Notes: generated by a model from the letters alone, not told the origin. Numbered from the stretch's first letter, positions 26,727-38,281 are shown. The stretch is 64,000 nt of DNA from Microbulbifer hydrolyticus (GCF_009931115.1 NZ_CP047491.1:2741501-2805500), one strand, 5' to 3'. Numbers and translations: made by a program.

Positions 26727-28502
26727 ATGGAAACCCGGGGGGAAGCCGTGAGCCATTCCAACTCTCAAGTTCCGATCAAGGATGTGCTCCACCAGAAAGT
26801 GGTGGATCACCTGGCCTTTATCTACCCGAATCTGGACATCGAGCCCATTGCCCACGAGCTGGTGCGCACCATGCGGCTGGACGATGACTGCCAGAGCCCC
26901 CTCGCCCACAAAAACCTGTGGGACCAGACCGATATTGCCGTCATCACTTACGGAAACAGCATTGTCAGCGACAACCAGCCGCCGCTGAAAACCTTGCACC
27001 ACTTCCTGCAGGCGCACTTCCCAATGCTGATCAACACGGTGCATATACTGCCGTTTTTCCCCTACACCAGTGACGACGGTTTTGCGGTTTCCGCCTACAA
27101 GCAGGTCGATCCCCCCCTGGGAGACTGGAGCGATATCCTGCGCATCAGCACGGATTTTCACTTGATGGCGGACCTGGTAATCAACCACTGTTCAGCGAAA
27201 CACGACTGGTTCCTGAATTACCAGGAGGGAAATGACCCGGGCAGCGACTTTTTTGTGGAAATGGATCCGGAAGAAGACCTCAGTAAAGTAGTACGCCCAA
27301 GGGTAACGCCGCTGCTGCGCGCCACTAGGACGCCAAGGGGAACCAGGCATGTATGGTGTACTTTCGGCCATGACCAGGTGGACCTGAACTTCGCCAACCC
27401 CAAGGTACTGGCAAAGATTGTCGATATCATCCGCCTGTACCTCGATATGGGCGTGCGGATATTTCGCCTCGATGCCGTTGCATTCATCTGGAAAGAGGTG
27501 GGAACCAACTGCCTGAACCTGGCAGAAACCCACGAAATCGTGCGCCTGCTGCGTACCCTGATCGAGCACGCCAACCCCAATGCGGTGATTATCACCGAGA
27601 CCAACATTCCCAATCAGGAAAACCTGTCCTACTTCGGCAACGCGAACGAAGCACACTGCATTTACAACTTTTCGCTGCCTCCGTTGCTGGTCAACACCCT
27701 GGTTACCGGCAACTGCCGGTACCTGAAAAACTGGTTGATGAGCATGCCCCCGGCTCAGAACGGCACCACCTACTTCAACTTCATCGCATCACACGATGGC
27801 ATCGGCCTGCGTCCGGTAGAAGGTTTGCTGGATGACAGTGAGCTGGAAGCCCTGATTCAGAGCATGGAAAACTTTGGCGGGCAGATTTCCTGGCGGGCGC
27901 TGGATGACGGCAGCAACAAACCCTATGAAATCAATATTTCACTCTTCGACGCGCTGAAAGGCACCACCTGCGGAGAAGACGAGTGGCAGCTGCGGCGCTT
28001 TATCTGTGCCCACGCAATCATGCTGGCGCTGGAGGGAATTCCGGCGTTCTACCTGCACAGCCTGATGGGAACAACCAATGACTACGAGCGCATGAAGGAA
28101 CATGGTCACAACCGTGCCATCAACCGCCGTCAGTGGCAGGAGCAGGAACTGAACGAAGCACTGGCTGACCCCGACAGCCATCACCACCATGTATTTCATC
28201 AGTTGCGGAAACTGATCCAGTTACGAAGGGATCAGCCGGCATTCCACCCGAATGCAACCCAGTTTACCCTGCATCTGGGGGACCAGGTGTTCGCATTCTG
28301 GCGCCAGAGCCTGGACCGTCGACAGAGCATTTTCTGCCTCAACAACATATCTGATCAGCCACAGACGATTCATCTGAATGCGATCAACCTGATCGGTACC
28401 GACCAGTGGAAAGACCTGGTCAGCGACGCCACCTTTGACGACATGCTGGCGACCGTCACCCTGGACCCGTACCAGACAATGTGGATCAGTAACCGCTGGT
28501 AA
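26727..28502 (+). CDS. GH13 glycoside phosphorylase, probably glucosylglycerate phosphorylase
   Basis: About 591 residues, GH13 subfamily 18-like (sucrose phosphorylase group). The nucleophile is Asp in [10 protein letters not shown], the acid/base Glu is in IITETNIP, and the stabilising Asp is in IASHDGIGL. The group includes sucrose, sucrose-6-phosphate and glucosylglycerate phosphorylases. Beside synthase and phosphatase for glucosylglycerate, phosphorolysis of that solute to glucose-1-phosphate and glycerate is the best guess. In-frame starts at 26706 (TTG), 26727 (ATG) and 26748 (GTG, with GGGGGAAG just upstream) all precede the domain. Confidence 0.83.
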   Translation: METRGEAVSHSNSQVPIKDVLHQKVVDHLAFIYPNLDIEPIAHELVRTMRLDDDCQSPLAHKNLWDQTDIAVITYGNSIVSDNQPPLKTLHHFLQAHFPMLINTVHILPFFPYTSDDGFAVSAYKQVDPPLGDWSDILRISTDFHLMADLVINHCSAKHDWFLNYQEGNDPGSDFFVEMDPEEDLSKVVRPRVTPLLRATRTPRGTRHVWCTFGHDQVDLNFANPKVLAKIVDIIRLYLDMGVRIFRLDAVAFIWKEVGTNCLNLAETHEIVRLLRTLIEHANPNAVIITETNIPNQENLSYFGNANEAHCIYNFSLPPLLVNTLVTGNCRYLKNWLMSMPPAQNGTTYFNFIASHDGIGLRPVEGLLDDSELEALIQSMENFGGQISWRALDDGSNKPYEINISLFDALKGTTCGEDEWQLRRFICAHAIMLALEGIPAFYLHSLMGTTNDYERMKEHGHNRAINRRQWQEQELNEALADPDSHHHHVFHQLRKLIQLRRDQPAFHPNATQFTLHLGDQVFAFWRQSLDRRQSIFCLNNISDQPQTIHLNAINLIGTDQWKDLVSDATFDDMLATVTLDPYQTMWISNRW

Positions 28503-28523
28503 GCCAGCGGGAAGGAGCTCCGC

Positions 28524-28673
28524 TTACAGGCAGATATCCGTATCGCAGGCGCCTTCGCCGGCCAGAACTTTGTAAATGATGCGGTCTTTGGTTGGCGGCG
28601 ACTCGACCGATAATTTTTTGATGCCGAGGTAACTAAGCAACTCGCGTAAAAACAGCAAATAATTTTCCCACAT
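28524..28673 (-). CDS. 49-aa small protein coupled to an MFS gene, unknown function
   Basis: ATG at 28673 lies three bases after the stop of the upstream MFS gene on the same strand, as in translational coupling. The product begins MWENYLLFLRELLSYLGIKK, an amphipathic helix, followed by PPTKDRIIYKVLAGEGACDTDICL with two cysteines near the end. No family is recognised and there is no clear Shine-Dalgarno. It ends 21 bp from the convergent phosphorylase gene. The balanced amino acid composition and spacing favour a real gene, but chance is possible. Confidence 0.48.
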   Translation of the reverse strand: MWENYLLFLRELLSYLGIKKLSVESPPTKDRIIYKVLAGEGACDTDICL

Positions 28674-28676
28674 CGC

Positions 28677-29879
28677 TTATATTTCTTGCGCCGGGGCCGA
28701 TGTCGACATACGGCCCCAGCGGACTTCATTGCCCGCCGCAGGTGCCACTGGAATATTCTGCGCAAGTAAAAGGGAGCCCGCGGCCATCGCCGCGCCGCAC
28801 CAGAACACCGCCGCCGGCGATACCAGCCACATGAGCCCGAACATCACCGGAATCACCACTGCGGCAATATGGTTGATGGTAAAGCTCACTGCCGCGGAGG
28901 AAGCAATGTCACGGTCATCCACAATCTTCTGGAAATAGGTCTTGATCGCAATGGCCATGGAAAAAAACAGGTGGTCAACGATATACAGGGCGGCGGCGGC
29001 GGTTGCCGTCTCCACCAGGGCATAGCCACCGAACACAACGATCAGCCCGATATACTCCAGGGTCAGCGCTCGGCGCTCGCCAAAGCGCACGATAAACCGG
29101 CCTATCTTGGGTGCCAGGTACAGGTTGAGCAGGTGATTGGCGATAAACAGCTGGGCAATCTCCGCCACGCTGTAGCCAAATTTCTCCACCATTAAAAATC
29201 CGGCGAACACCACGAAAATCTGGCGACGCGCGCCGCTCATGAATGTAAGCGCATAGTAGAGCCAGTACCGTTTGCGCAGAATAATTTTCCGGTGCTGTAC
29301 ATGGGGCTGTTCAAACGCGGGAAACACGATCCACAGAACAGCCACGATGGCAACGGTAACCCCTCCCCCCAACAGGTAGATCCAGGTGTAATCCAGCTGC
29401 AACTGATCCGAGGTAAACCACACCAGTCCGTAAGCCGCCAGTGAGGCGAACGAACCCGCGGCGATTGTGCGCCCGAGCCAGATAGCCGACGTTTCTTTCG
29501 GCAACCACTGCAGTGCCAGAGAGGTCTTCAGGGCCTCGTAGTAGTGGAAACCGACCGACATCAACAATGTGGTGCACAGCAGCCCCAGGGTAGACGGAAA
29601 ATATCCGGTCAGTGCCACACCCACACCGGTAGCGATCAGTGAAATAAATGCAAGGCGCTGTTCGCGGATCAGGAAAAGCACGAACACCACGGTAAATGCG
29701 AGAAATCCGGGGACCTCGCGTACGCTCTGTAGCAGACCGATCTCCGCACCGGTGAATTGCGCACGCTCGATCACAAAGTTGTTCAACAGTGCCTGCCATA
29801 CGCCGAACGAGAGCGGCATGGCCAGAGCCAGTAATATCAGCAGGATTTCCGGACGGCGCCAGTTGAATTGGGAGAACAT
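28677..29879 (-). CDS. MFS transporter
   Basis: A 400-residue protein with 12 predicted membrane helices and MFS-type short loops (FVLFLIREQRLAF after helix 2; a basic cytoplasmic loop KIILRKRYWLYY in the middle). It starts at the ATG just after the stop of another MFS gene, five bases apart; longer frames would run into that gene. The substrate is unknown. It converges on the glucosylglycerate cluster, but no evidence ties it to that solute. Confidence 0.8.
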   Translation of the reverse strand: MFSQFNWRRPEILLILLALAMPLSFGVWQALLNNFVIERAQFTGAEIGLLQSVREVPGFLAFTVVFVLFLIREQRLAFISLIATGVGVALTGYFPSTLGLLCTTLLMSVGFHYYEALKTSLALQWLPKETSAIWLGRTIAAGSFASLAAYGLVWFTSDQLQLDYTWIYLLGGGVTVAIVAVLWIVFPAFEQPHVQHRKIILRKRYWLYYALTFMSGARRQIFVVFAGFLMVEKFGYSVAEIAQLFIANHLLNLYLAPKIGRFIVRFGERRALTLEYIGLIVVFGGYALVETATAAAALYIVDHLFFSMAIAIKTYFQKIVDDRDIASSAAVSFTINHIAAVVIPVMFGLMWLVSPAAVFWCGAAMAAGSLLLAQNIPVAPAAGNEVRWGRMSTSAPAQEI

Positions 29880-29884
29880 GGTCG

Positions 29885-31156
29885 TTAAGGCTCGGAGGTT
29901 TCGGAGGAATCGGAAGTTTCTGAATGATCGATACGCAGGCTGCGCAGGGCACCGCTCAACCAGGCCAGCACAAATGCCACCAGGCTGAAGATGCCCGCCC
30001 ACCATAAGGTGGTCAGCGGTGCTGAGAATTCACTGATCACACCTGCGGCCAGGGCACCGATGGCGGCGGACCCGAACAGGGACAACTGATAAATGGAAAT
30101 AATCCGGCTGCGCACCTGCTCCGGCGCCAGCAATTGCACAATGGATTTCCCGAGCCCGGCGGAAGCGGCAGCCACCGCGCCCCAGCAGGCGCACAGAAAC
30201 ATCAGCCCGAATGGCGTGGGGCCGAAACTGATGGCAATCAGCAGTGCGGCACTGTAGAGCAGGCACATCAATACACCGCGCCCGGGGGTATCGCCCTGTC
30301 CGCGCCGCAGCATCGCTACCGTGGCGATCACCGTTCCCACAACAAAGGCAATTTGCAGAGTGGCGTAGTAGCTGGCCCCGCGGTCGTAGCTTTCAGCCAT
30401 CAGCGGCAGCACCACCAGAAATACACCGATATGCACAAGCCCGTTGAACCCGACCAACAGCACCAGCTCGAGGATCGCGCGGCTTTTGCGGACTTCGGCA
30501 AACCCTTCCATTAGCGCCAGGGGTAATTTCTGGCGGGCCATGCGCGGTGCCGGCCCCAGATGACGCATGGAGAAAAAAAACAGTGCAGCCAAAACCAGCG
30601 TGACTACCTGAATCAACAGTAAAAGCTCGGCCCCCCACTGGTCGAAACGACTCGCCAGCAACATGCCGATAGCCTGCCCTCCGTACTGGGCCAGCATCAT
30701 CCAGGTCACAGTATGCTGCACCCGCGCTTCACTCAGACGCGCAGTGCCGTCTTGCGGGGTGCGGGCGCAGCGCTGCACCAGGTTTTCGCGGGCGGGCTGG
30801 AGAAATGCGGTAAAGACGCCGAGGCTGATACCGTACAACATCAGCAGCGGAAGACTGGGAAGCTGGTAAAGCAGGTAGTAGGCGAGGCCGGCATGGCATA
30901 GCCCGAGGCCGATACAGGACAGCGCGGCAACCCGGGCGGAATCGAAGCGATCGGCCAGGGCTCCGCCGAAAAGTAGAAACACGAGGTTGGGCAACAGCAC
31001 AGAGGCCTGCACCCAGCCCAGCTGCAAGGCCGGCAAACCCACCAGCGCCACAGCAATCCACGGCAACAGAACCACCTGTAGACCGGTGGCCAAAGAGGTG
31101 CCGCTGTAACCGAGCAGAAATGTTCGCAGACGTGCCGCCAGTGCGGGAAATGCCAT
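29885..31156 (-). CDS. MFS transporter, MFS_3 (EntS-like) type
   Basis: A 423-residue transporter with 12 helices. The loop GGALADRFDSARV after helix 2 is the MFS signature, and the arrangement resembles EntS-like exporters (MFS_3). The C-terminal cytoplasmic tail carries a short repeated acidic/serine motif, SETSDSSETSEP. The next MFS gene begins five bases after its stop, so the two form one transcription unit with the 49-aa ORF. The substrate is unknown. Confidence 0.8.
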   Translation of the reverse strand: MAFPALAARLRTFLLGYSGTSLATGLQVVLLPWIAVALVGLPALQLGWVQASVLLPNLVFLLFGGALADRFDSARVAALSCIGLGLCHAGLAYYLLYQLPSLPLLMLYGISLGVFTAFLQPARENLVQRCARTPQDGTARLSEARVQHTVTWMMLAQYGGQAIGMLLASRFDQWGAELLLLIQVVTLVLAALFFFSMRHLGPAPRMARQKLPLALMEGFAEVRKSRAILELVLLVGFNGLVHIGVFLVVLPLMAESYDRGASYYATLQIAFVVGTVIATVAMLRRGQGDTPGRGVLMCLLYSAALLIAISFGPTPFGLMFLCACWGAVAAASAGLGKSIVQLLAPEQVRSRIISIYQLSLFGSAAIGALAAGVISEFSAPLTTLWWAGIFSLVAFVLAWLSGALRSLRIDHSETSDSSETSEP

Positions 31157-31317
31157 TTACAGAATCCGGAAAACCATTTGCGCGCTACGGCCGGCGGGCG
31201 GACTGCAGTCCAGCGTCACTTCCGGCTCAGCTTGCGGAGCGGGGACCAGGCCCGTCCAGGGGGCCGCTATTGTCCCACAGAATGCCCACCTTTGGGGCCA
31301 GGCACCTAGCCTGATCG

Positions 31318-33378
31318 TCACACTTGCGCACTGGTCCGGGCCAGCTGACGCACCGGCCAGAATCCCCGCACCAGGCGTCGCAGCTGTCGCTCCGCATCCG
31401 CATCGTCCGCGTAAGCCGCTTTTTCGTATGCGCTGGTAATACTTGCCGCCATCGGTCCCAGACGCGGCAGTTCCTGTTTGATTCTGCGCGCATAATCCCC
31501 CGGGGTTTCTCCGGGGTTGCGGGGCATTCCGGCGCGTGCCATTCGGCGACAAAAACGCAGATAAAAGCGGCTGGCCGCCGACACTGCCGGTCCGCGACTG
31601 GAAAGTTTCAGCCACACCAGCAATAGCAGCAGCGCCAGCACCATCGGCACGCCAATAAACAGAGCCATTCGCAGGGGGGATATCTCCCCCAACAAACGTC
31701 GCAGGACTCCCTGCTGACGCTCGCTGTCGAAGCTGACCACGGTCTGATACCAGCGGTAGTTGATCATGTCCCACTGCAGGCGCAAGCGGGTGACGAACGC
31801 AATTTTGTGCAGGGGCAAAAAAGTGTCCTGCATAAACTCGTCTGCAGCCGCCGTCTGCAATCCATCGCGAATTCGCTCCGGCGCTACTGCGGCGGTGGGG
31901 TCTACCCGGACCCAGCCGCGTCCCGGTAGCCAGACCTCCGCCCAGGCGTGGGCATCGTACTGCCGCACCAGTAAATACTCCTGTTGCTCAACCCACTCCC
32001 CGCCCTGATAGCCTGCCACCACACGGGCCGGCACACCGGCGGCGCGCATGGTAAACACGTAACTACTGGCAAAGTGCTCGCAGAACCCCTGGCGGGTGGA
32101 AAACAGGAATTCATCCACGGTGTCCGCACCCAGTGCGGGTGGCTTCAGGGTATAGGTGAAACTGCGGTTGTAGAGGGAAAGCAGAGCCTCCGAGATGGCC
32201 TCCGGCCCCAACCCCTCGTTTAGCCGCTCCCTGGCCCAGGCGCGCGCCTGTGGATTACCGGCGTCAGGCAACTGCAAGTGCCGGCGCTGCTCCCGCGCGC
32301 TGAGAGTCTCGTCACTGCCGACACTGTCCCGTGGCCAGGAGCGTACTTCGTAGGCGAGCCGCGTCCCCACGGGCGCACGATAAACCAGTGTATCGTGCTC
32401 GGTTTCCCGCACCCCGCGGGTTTCCGAATGTGGCCGCGCAAGGGCGAACAACCAGGGGCTGTGGCTGGCCTCCTGAATAACCTGATAGCGGTAGCGCGGA
32501 CCCACCGCTGGCAGGGCACGTTGGGCGCTCTCGCCGCTGTTACCCTCTCCATACTGACGCAGGCGATTTTGCCCTCGCCCCCAGCGGGAATACTCTTCTC
32601 CCGCCCCGGGTTCGCTCCAGCGACGACCGTCGAAGTGGGTGTATACCAACCCGCGCCAATAGCGTTGCTCGGGGGCGGGCACCGCGCCGTCAAAAGAAAT
32701 ACGCAGCGCGGGCGTATCCGATTTCGACAACTCACTGAAGTCCCCAGGGCTCATGGAGTCACTGATACCCGTGGAGGCTGTCTTGGTATTTTGCGGTACC
32801 GCCCACAATGGCCCGAGGCGCGGTATCACCAAAAACAGCACCAGCATTACCGGTACCGCTTGCGCCAGCAGCTTGGCCGCCAGTCCAAGCGCCCTGGCCG
32901 GCCGGGCACTGCCTCGCCCCTGCTGCGCCGCCAGCGCCGCGGTTATGATCACAACACACAGTATCCCGTACAGGGCGTAGGGAATCGTCTGCTCGAAAAC
33001 GAACAGGGTAGCGGCGAGAAAATAGGCCAGCATCAGGCTCAGCAGCGCATCTCGCCGGCTCACAAGCTCGATGTTCTTCAGGGTGAAGGAGACCGCCAGC
33101 AGTGCCACCATCGGCTCCAGCGCAAACCAGCGCCGGTAAGTGAGGACCAACCCCGCCACCGCCAATGACACGGCCAGCAGCTTGACCAGGCGCCCGGGCA
33201 TTTCCCGGCGACCGCGAAACACCTCGAGTCGCCAGTACACGGCTATGCACCAGGCGCCCAACAGCCAAACCGGTAGATGCACCGTGTGGGGTAACAGTAC
33301 CGCCAGCTGGGCGGCAAAAATCCACAGCAGGCTCTCCCGCGGCAACAGTGACTTTAGCTGGCTGACTCCGGTACTCAC
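31318..33378 (-). CDS. tgpA: TgpA-type transglutaminase-like membrane protein
   Basis: A 686-residue protein with about five N-terminal membrane helices, a periplasmic transglutaminase core, one more helix and a cytoplasmic DUF4129 tail. The Cys-His-Asp triad is visible in QGFCEHFAS, YDAHAWAEVW and RVDPTAAV. The same architecture as Pseudomonas TgpA, an essential protein there. Its ATG overlaps the stop of the DUF58 gene by four bases, so translation is coupled. A 161-bp gap without a clear gene follows. Confidence 0.9.
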   Translation of the reverse strand: MSTGVSQLKSLLPRESLLWIFAAQLAVLLPHTVHLPVWLLGAWCIAVYWRLEVFRGRREMPGRLVKLLAVSLAVAGLVLTYRRWFALEPMVALLAVSFTLKNIELVSRRDALLSLMLAYFLAATLFVFEQTIPYALYGILCVVIITAALAAQQGRGSARPARALGLAAKLLAQAVPVMLVLFLVIPRLGPLWAVPQNTKTASTGISDSMSPGDFSELSKSDTPALRISFDGAVPAPEQRYWRGLVYTHFDGRRWSEPGAGEEYSRWGRGQNRLRQYGEGNSGESAQRALPAVGPRYRYQVIQEASHSPWLFALARPHSETRGVRETEHDTLVYRAPVGTRLAYEVRSWPRDSVGSDETLSAREQRRHLQLPDAGNPQARAWARERLNEGLGPEAISEALLSLYNRSFTYTLKPPALGADTVDEFLFSTRQGFCEHFASSYVFTMRAAGVPARVVAGYQGGEWVEQQEYLLVRQYDAHAWAEVWLPGRGWVRVDPTAAVAPERIRDGLQTAAADEFMQDTFLPLHKIAFVTRLRLQWDMINYRWYQTVVSFDSERQQGVLRRLLGEISPLRMALFIGVPMVLALLLLLVWLKLSSRGPAVSAASRFYLRFCRRMARAGMPRNPGETPGDYARRIKQELPRLGPMAASITSAYEKAAYADDADAERQLRRLVRGFWPVRQLARTSAQV

Positions 33379-34364
33379 CCTGCGACGCCCTCCACGGAGG
33401 GGATCGGCTCGGCAACACCCTGTACCGGAAACAGCGCCAACAGGCTCAATACCGTCTGCCGGTGGGCCGGCCCGAGCCCGGGCGCGATGGTCTGCCCCGG
33501 TATACGGATACCGTATGGCACCTGCGCCCGCTCGGCATCCAGCACCCAGGCACAGAGATTGCTGAGCCGGGTTTCCACATCCCGCCCGGCAAGCAGGTCC
33601 CAGTCCAGCCAGAGGCGCGTGTCGCTACCGGAAGCGTATTCCTTGCTGTAGAGATCCCGGCCACCCGCATACTGTTTCCAGGCCACGTGGCGCAGGGAAT
33701 CGCCCGGCTGATAGGTTTTCAGCCCGGCAAAGTCATCCCCCCCTCCGGAGAAGCTCTGTTGCTGATCCCCCTCTCCCGCACTGGCGCCATAAGGCAGCGG
33801 ACCGGCAGACCTGGGCTGCGGGTACACCAGAAACTCTGCATCCAGGTCCACCCAGCTCCAGCAGCGGAACAGTCCAAGTGGAAACCGGCTCTGTACGTGA
33901 ATCCGGGGCGCTTTTATCCGCCCCCGCTGGAGAAGCGGCAATGCGAGACGCACTTCCCGGGCTTCACCGTCAGTCAACACATCGGTGAGCACCCCCTCTT
34001 CCGGTGGCCACACCAGCTGGATGCGCTCGTGATTGCGCTTGCCGGTTTTGCTCAGCGCGAGCTTTGCCTGGCCGTAGTCACCGGCAAAAGCGGGATAGGT
34101 ATCGAGCAACTGCAGCCTGAGACCAGACAGGTTGGCAAAGGTGTGTACCGGCAGAATGACGAGCAGCCCCACCAACAGAAATGCGAGCGCCAGCACCAGG
34201 TTGTTTTCATAGTTGGTGCCGAGCAGCCACAACAGGAAAATTACCAGTAGCAACCCCGCACCCGCAGCCGTGGGCAATACAAAGAGTTTGCGATGATTGA
34301 GAGTAACGCTGCGCGCGGGCGGCAGCCGTCGATCGAGCCAGCGCAACCAGCGGGCGCGAAACAT
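33375..34364 (-). CDS. DUF58 domain protein
   Basis: About 329 residues with two N-terminal membrane helices (VLPTAAGAGLLLVIFLLWLL and LVLALAFLLVGLLVILPV), then a beta-rich part and the DUF58 signature GGGDDFAGLKTYQPGDSLRHVAWKQYA. This family typically accompanies MoxR ATPases. The ATG at 34364 has GGGG/AGG upstream; a GTG at 34430 is an alternative that would overlap less useful sequence. Middle gene of MoxR-DUF58-TgpA. Confidence 0.87.
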   Translation of the reverse strand: MFRARWLRWLDRRLPPARSVTLNHRKLFVLPTAAGAGLLLVIFLLWLLGTNYENNLVLALAFLLVGLLVILPVHTFANLSGLRLQLLDTYPAFAGDYGQAKLALSKTGKRNHERIQLVWPPEEGVLTDVLTDGEAREVRLALPLLQRGRIKAPRIHVQSRFPLGLFRCWSWVDLDAEFLVYPQPRSAGPLPYGASAGEGDQQQSFSGGGDDFAGLKTYQPGDSLRHVAWKQYAGGRDLYSKEYASGSDTRLWLDWDLLAGRDVETRLSNLCAWVLDAERAQVPYGIRIPGQTIAPGLGPAHRQTVLSLLALFPVQGVAEPIPSVEGVAG

Positions 34365-34444
34365 CGGGCCTGCCCCAGTCTGATGCACTCTGGCGGACCC
34401 GGTATTGCTGTTGAAAGGTTGTACCGACACGTCTGTCTCTGGCC

Positions 34445-35395
34445 TCAGGCGGCAATAATGTCCACCTGGTGCATGATACGCTCCACCAGCTGTACGCCAT
34501 CGGTGCCATCCCCCTGCAACCGGTGGCCGGCCACGGCGGGGAGGACAGCCTGCAGGTCTTCCGGCAACAGATGGCCGCGGTTGTGGATCAGTGCCCAGGC
34601 ACGCGCCGCGTGCAGCAGCGCCAGGGCACCGCGGGGAGACAGGCCCACACCGCAATCAGGGCTTTGGCGGCTGTGTTGTACCAGCCGCTCGAGATAGTCG
34701 AGCAAAGACTCCGACGCCTTCACCTGCCCCACCAGTGACTGCAGTTTGCGCAACCCTTCACCGTTGATACGTGGCTTGAGCTGCGCGAGCTGTGCACGCG
34801 GGTCGATGCCCTGGAACAGGGCCCTTTCGGCTTCCCGTGTTGGATAGCCGAGACTGATGCGCATCAGAAAGCGGTCGAGCTGGGATTCCGGCAGTGCAAA
34901 GGTACCGGACTGCTGTAGCGGATTCTGGGTAGCAATGACGAAGAAAGGCTCGGGCAGCGGACGGGTCTCACCGTCGATGCTGACCTGGCGCTCCTCCATG
35001 GCTTCCAGCAATGCGCTCTGGGTTTTGGGGGAGCTGCGGTTGATTTCGTCGGCCAGCAGCAGCTGGCTGAACACCGGACCTTCGTGGAACCGGAACTGAC
35101 CGGATTCACGCTCGAAGATACTGACACCGAGGATGTCGGCAGGAAGCATATCGCTGGTGAACTGGACCCGTTTGTAGCTGAGGCCGAGGACCTGGGCGAG
35201 GGCATGGGCCAGGGTGGTTTTACCCATACCCGGCAGGTCCTCGATCAACAGGTGACCGCGAGCCAGCAGGCAAGCAAGCGCCAGTTTTACCTGATGATCT
35301 TTACCCAGAAGCACTTTGCCGATATCGGCAACAATGGCGGAGATGATTTTTTGCACGGCAAATCCATTACTGCTCGGTTTTTGTTCACTAGCCAT
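34445..35395 (-). CDS. MoxR-family AAA+ ATPase
   Basis: A 316-residue AAA+ protein. Walker A is EDLPGMGKTTLA, Walker B is LLLADEINRSSPKTQ, sensor 1 is FFVIATQNP, and the helix-2 insertion and lid follow. MoxR proteins act as chaperones in maturation of membrane or metal-containing complexes, here probably with the DUF58 and TgpA proteins encoded next on the same strand. A hairpin lies just upstream of its ATG. Confidence 0.92.
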   Translation of the reverse strand: MASEQKPSSNGFAVQKIISAIVADIGKVLLGKDHQVKLALACLLARGHLLIEDLPGMGKTTLAHALAQVLGLSYKRVQFTSDMLPADILGVSIFERESGQFRFHEGPVFSQLLLADEINRSSPKTQSALLEAMEERQVSIDGETRPLPEPFFVIATQNPLQQSGTFALPESQLDRFLMRISLGYPTREAERALFQGIDPRAQLAQLKPRINGEGLRKLQSLVGQVKASESLLDYLERLVQHSRQSPDCGVGLSPRGALALLHAARAWALIHNRGHLLPEDLQAVLPAVAGHRLQGDGTDGVQLVERIMHQVDIIAA

Positions 35396-35403
35396 TAATC
35401 ATA

Positions 35404-35424
35404 GGCCCCGTATTTAGCGGGGCC
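35404..35424 (-). terminator. Hairpin between metZ and the MoxR gene
   Basis: GGCCCCG (35404-35410) and CGGGGCC (35418-35424) form a perfect 7-bp stem with a 7-base loop, 36 bp after the metZ stop. On the minus strand only TATGATTA follows, so the T-run is weak. It could be a leaky terminator or attenuator before the MoxR-DUF58-TgpA operon; the MoxR start lies eight bases beyond the stem. Confidence 0.5.
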
Positions 35425-35460
35425 ATTTATCATGTCACATTTCGCGCCATTGTGACCATT

Positions 35461-36645
35461 TTATGAGAGCGCCGACAAGCCGCGCGCCAGGTCGGCCTTC
35501 AAGTCCTCTACGTTCTCGAGTCCCACCGAGACACGAATCAGGTTTTCCGAGATGCCCGCCCTGGCCTTGTCTTCATCGCTCAGGCGGCCGTGGGTAGTGG
35601 TGGCCGGGTGGACGATGGTGCTTTTTGCATCGCCGAGATTGGCGGTGACGGAAAAAATCTTGCAGGTATCGATCACTTTCCAGGCGGCCTCGCGCCCGCC
35701 TTTTACGGTGAAACTGAACACCGCACCAAAAGCCGATTGCTGGGCGGCGGCCAGCTGGTGGTTGGGGTGGCTGGGCAGCCCCACGTAATTGACTTTCTCC
35801 ACTTGCGGCTGCTCGCTCAGCCACCAGGCAACATCCAGCGCGCTGGTGCAATGGGCCTGCATACGCAGCTTGAGTGTCTCCAATCCTTTCAGGAAAACCC
35901 AGGCATTGAACGGGCTCATGCTCGGGCCACAGGTGCGCAAAAAGATGACAATTTCGTCGATCATCTCTTTCTTGCCCACAACTACACCACCCACACAGCG
36001 GCCCTGGCCGTCGAGGAATTTGGTGGCGGAATGCACGACGATATCGGCACCCAGCGCCAGCGGCCGCTGCAGAGCCGGTGTGCAGAAACAGTTATCCACG
36101 ACCAGTTGTGCACCAGCGCTGTGAGCGAGCTCGGACATGGCGCGGATATCGGCAACTTCGCAAAGCGGATTGGAAGGCGTTTCCATAAACAGCAGTTTGG
36201 TATCGCCATCCAGAGCGTCTTTCCACGCCTGGAAGTCGGTGAGTTCAACAAAGGTCACCTTGACACCAAACTTGATCATGTAGCGGGTAAACAGTGCTGT
36301 CGTGGTACCAAACACACTGCGGGAACAGATGACCTTGTCCCCACTTTTCAGCAGCGCCATGCACAGGCTCAATATGGCAGCCATACCACTGGACGTAGCA
36401 ACCGCGGCCTCCCCTCCTTCCATGGCGGCAATCCGCTGCTCGAACATGCGAACGGTCGGGTTGGTATAGCGCGAGTAGACATTGCCGGGGGATTCCCCGG
36501 AGAAACGCGCCGCGGCTTCTGCCGCAGAGGGAAACACGTAACTGGAAGTGGCGTAGATGGACTCGGAGTGCTCGCCTTCTGCCGACCGGCTCTGGCCTGC
36601 ACGTACTGCCAGCGTTTCCAGTGCGTAGCCGTCGTCTTCAAACAT
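35461..36645 (-). CDS. metZ: O-succinylhomoserine sulfhydrylase
   Basis: A 394-residue Cys/Met metabolism PLP enzyme. The PLP lysine is Lys209 in HSATKFLDGQGRCVGG, with SSGMAAI and METPSNP as phosphate and pyridine contacts. It makes homocysteine from O-succinylhomoserine and sulfide, the direct sulfhydrylation route used by pseudomonads. Cystathionine gamma-synthase is the alternative, but position after purF and the residues around the lysine favour MetZ. Last gene of the long leuC-metZ block. Confidence 0.92.
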   Translation of the reverse strand: MFEDDGYALETLAVRAGQSRSAEGEHSESIYATSSYVFPSAAEAAARFSGESPGNVYSRYTNPTVRMFEQRIAAMEGGEAAVATSSGMAAILSLCMALLKSGDKVICSRSVFGTTTALFTRYMIKFGVKVTFVELTDFQAWKDALDGDTKLLFMETPSNPLCEVADIRAMSELAHSAGAQLVVDNCFCTPALQRPLALGADIVVHSATKFLDGQGRCVGGVVVGKKEMIDEIVIFLRTCGPSMSPFNAWVFLKGLETLKLRMQAHCTSALDVAWWLSEQPQVEKVNYVGLPSHPNHQLAAAQQSAFGAVFSFTVKGGREAAWKVIDTCKIFSVTANLGDAKSTIVHPATTTHGRLSDEDKARAGISENLIRVSVGLENVEDLKADLARGLSALS

Positions 36646-36737
36646 GGGTTAACCGTCCCGGTTAGAAATAATTGGAACCGGCAATCTTAACCCAAGACAC
36701 GCGCAAACGCAGAAAGGTCAGCGGGGCGAAAACAATT

Positions 36738-36759
36738 CGGCCCACCAAAAGGTGGGCCG
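36738..36759 (-). terminator. Rho-independent terminator after purF
   Basis: CGGCCCACC and GGTGGGCCG form a perfect 9-bp stem with a four-base loop. On the minus strand it is followed by AATTGTTTT, 34 bp after the purF stop. It separates purF from metZ, so metZ needs its own promoter in the roughly 90 bp that follow. Confidence 0.78.
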
Positions 36760-36793
36760 AAATGATATTTGGACTGGTCCAGACAGTGGGAGG

Positions 36794-38281
<1,488 letters not shown>

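Noticed and set aside
29888-29923. SETSDSSETSEP repeat at the MFS C-terminus as a functional motif
   Set aside because: Probably a simple slippage-type repeat in a disordered tail; no known signal matches.
31157-31774. 205-codon minus-strand frame across the TgpA end
   Set aside because: It lies mostly inside tgpA in another frame, with no recognisable domain.
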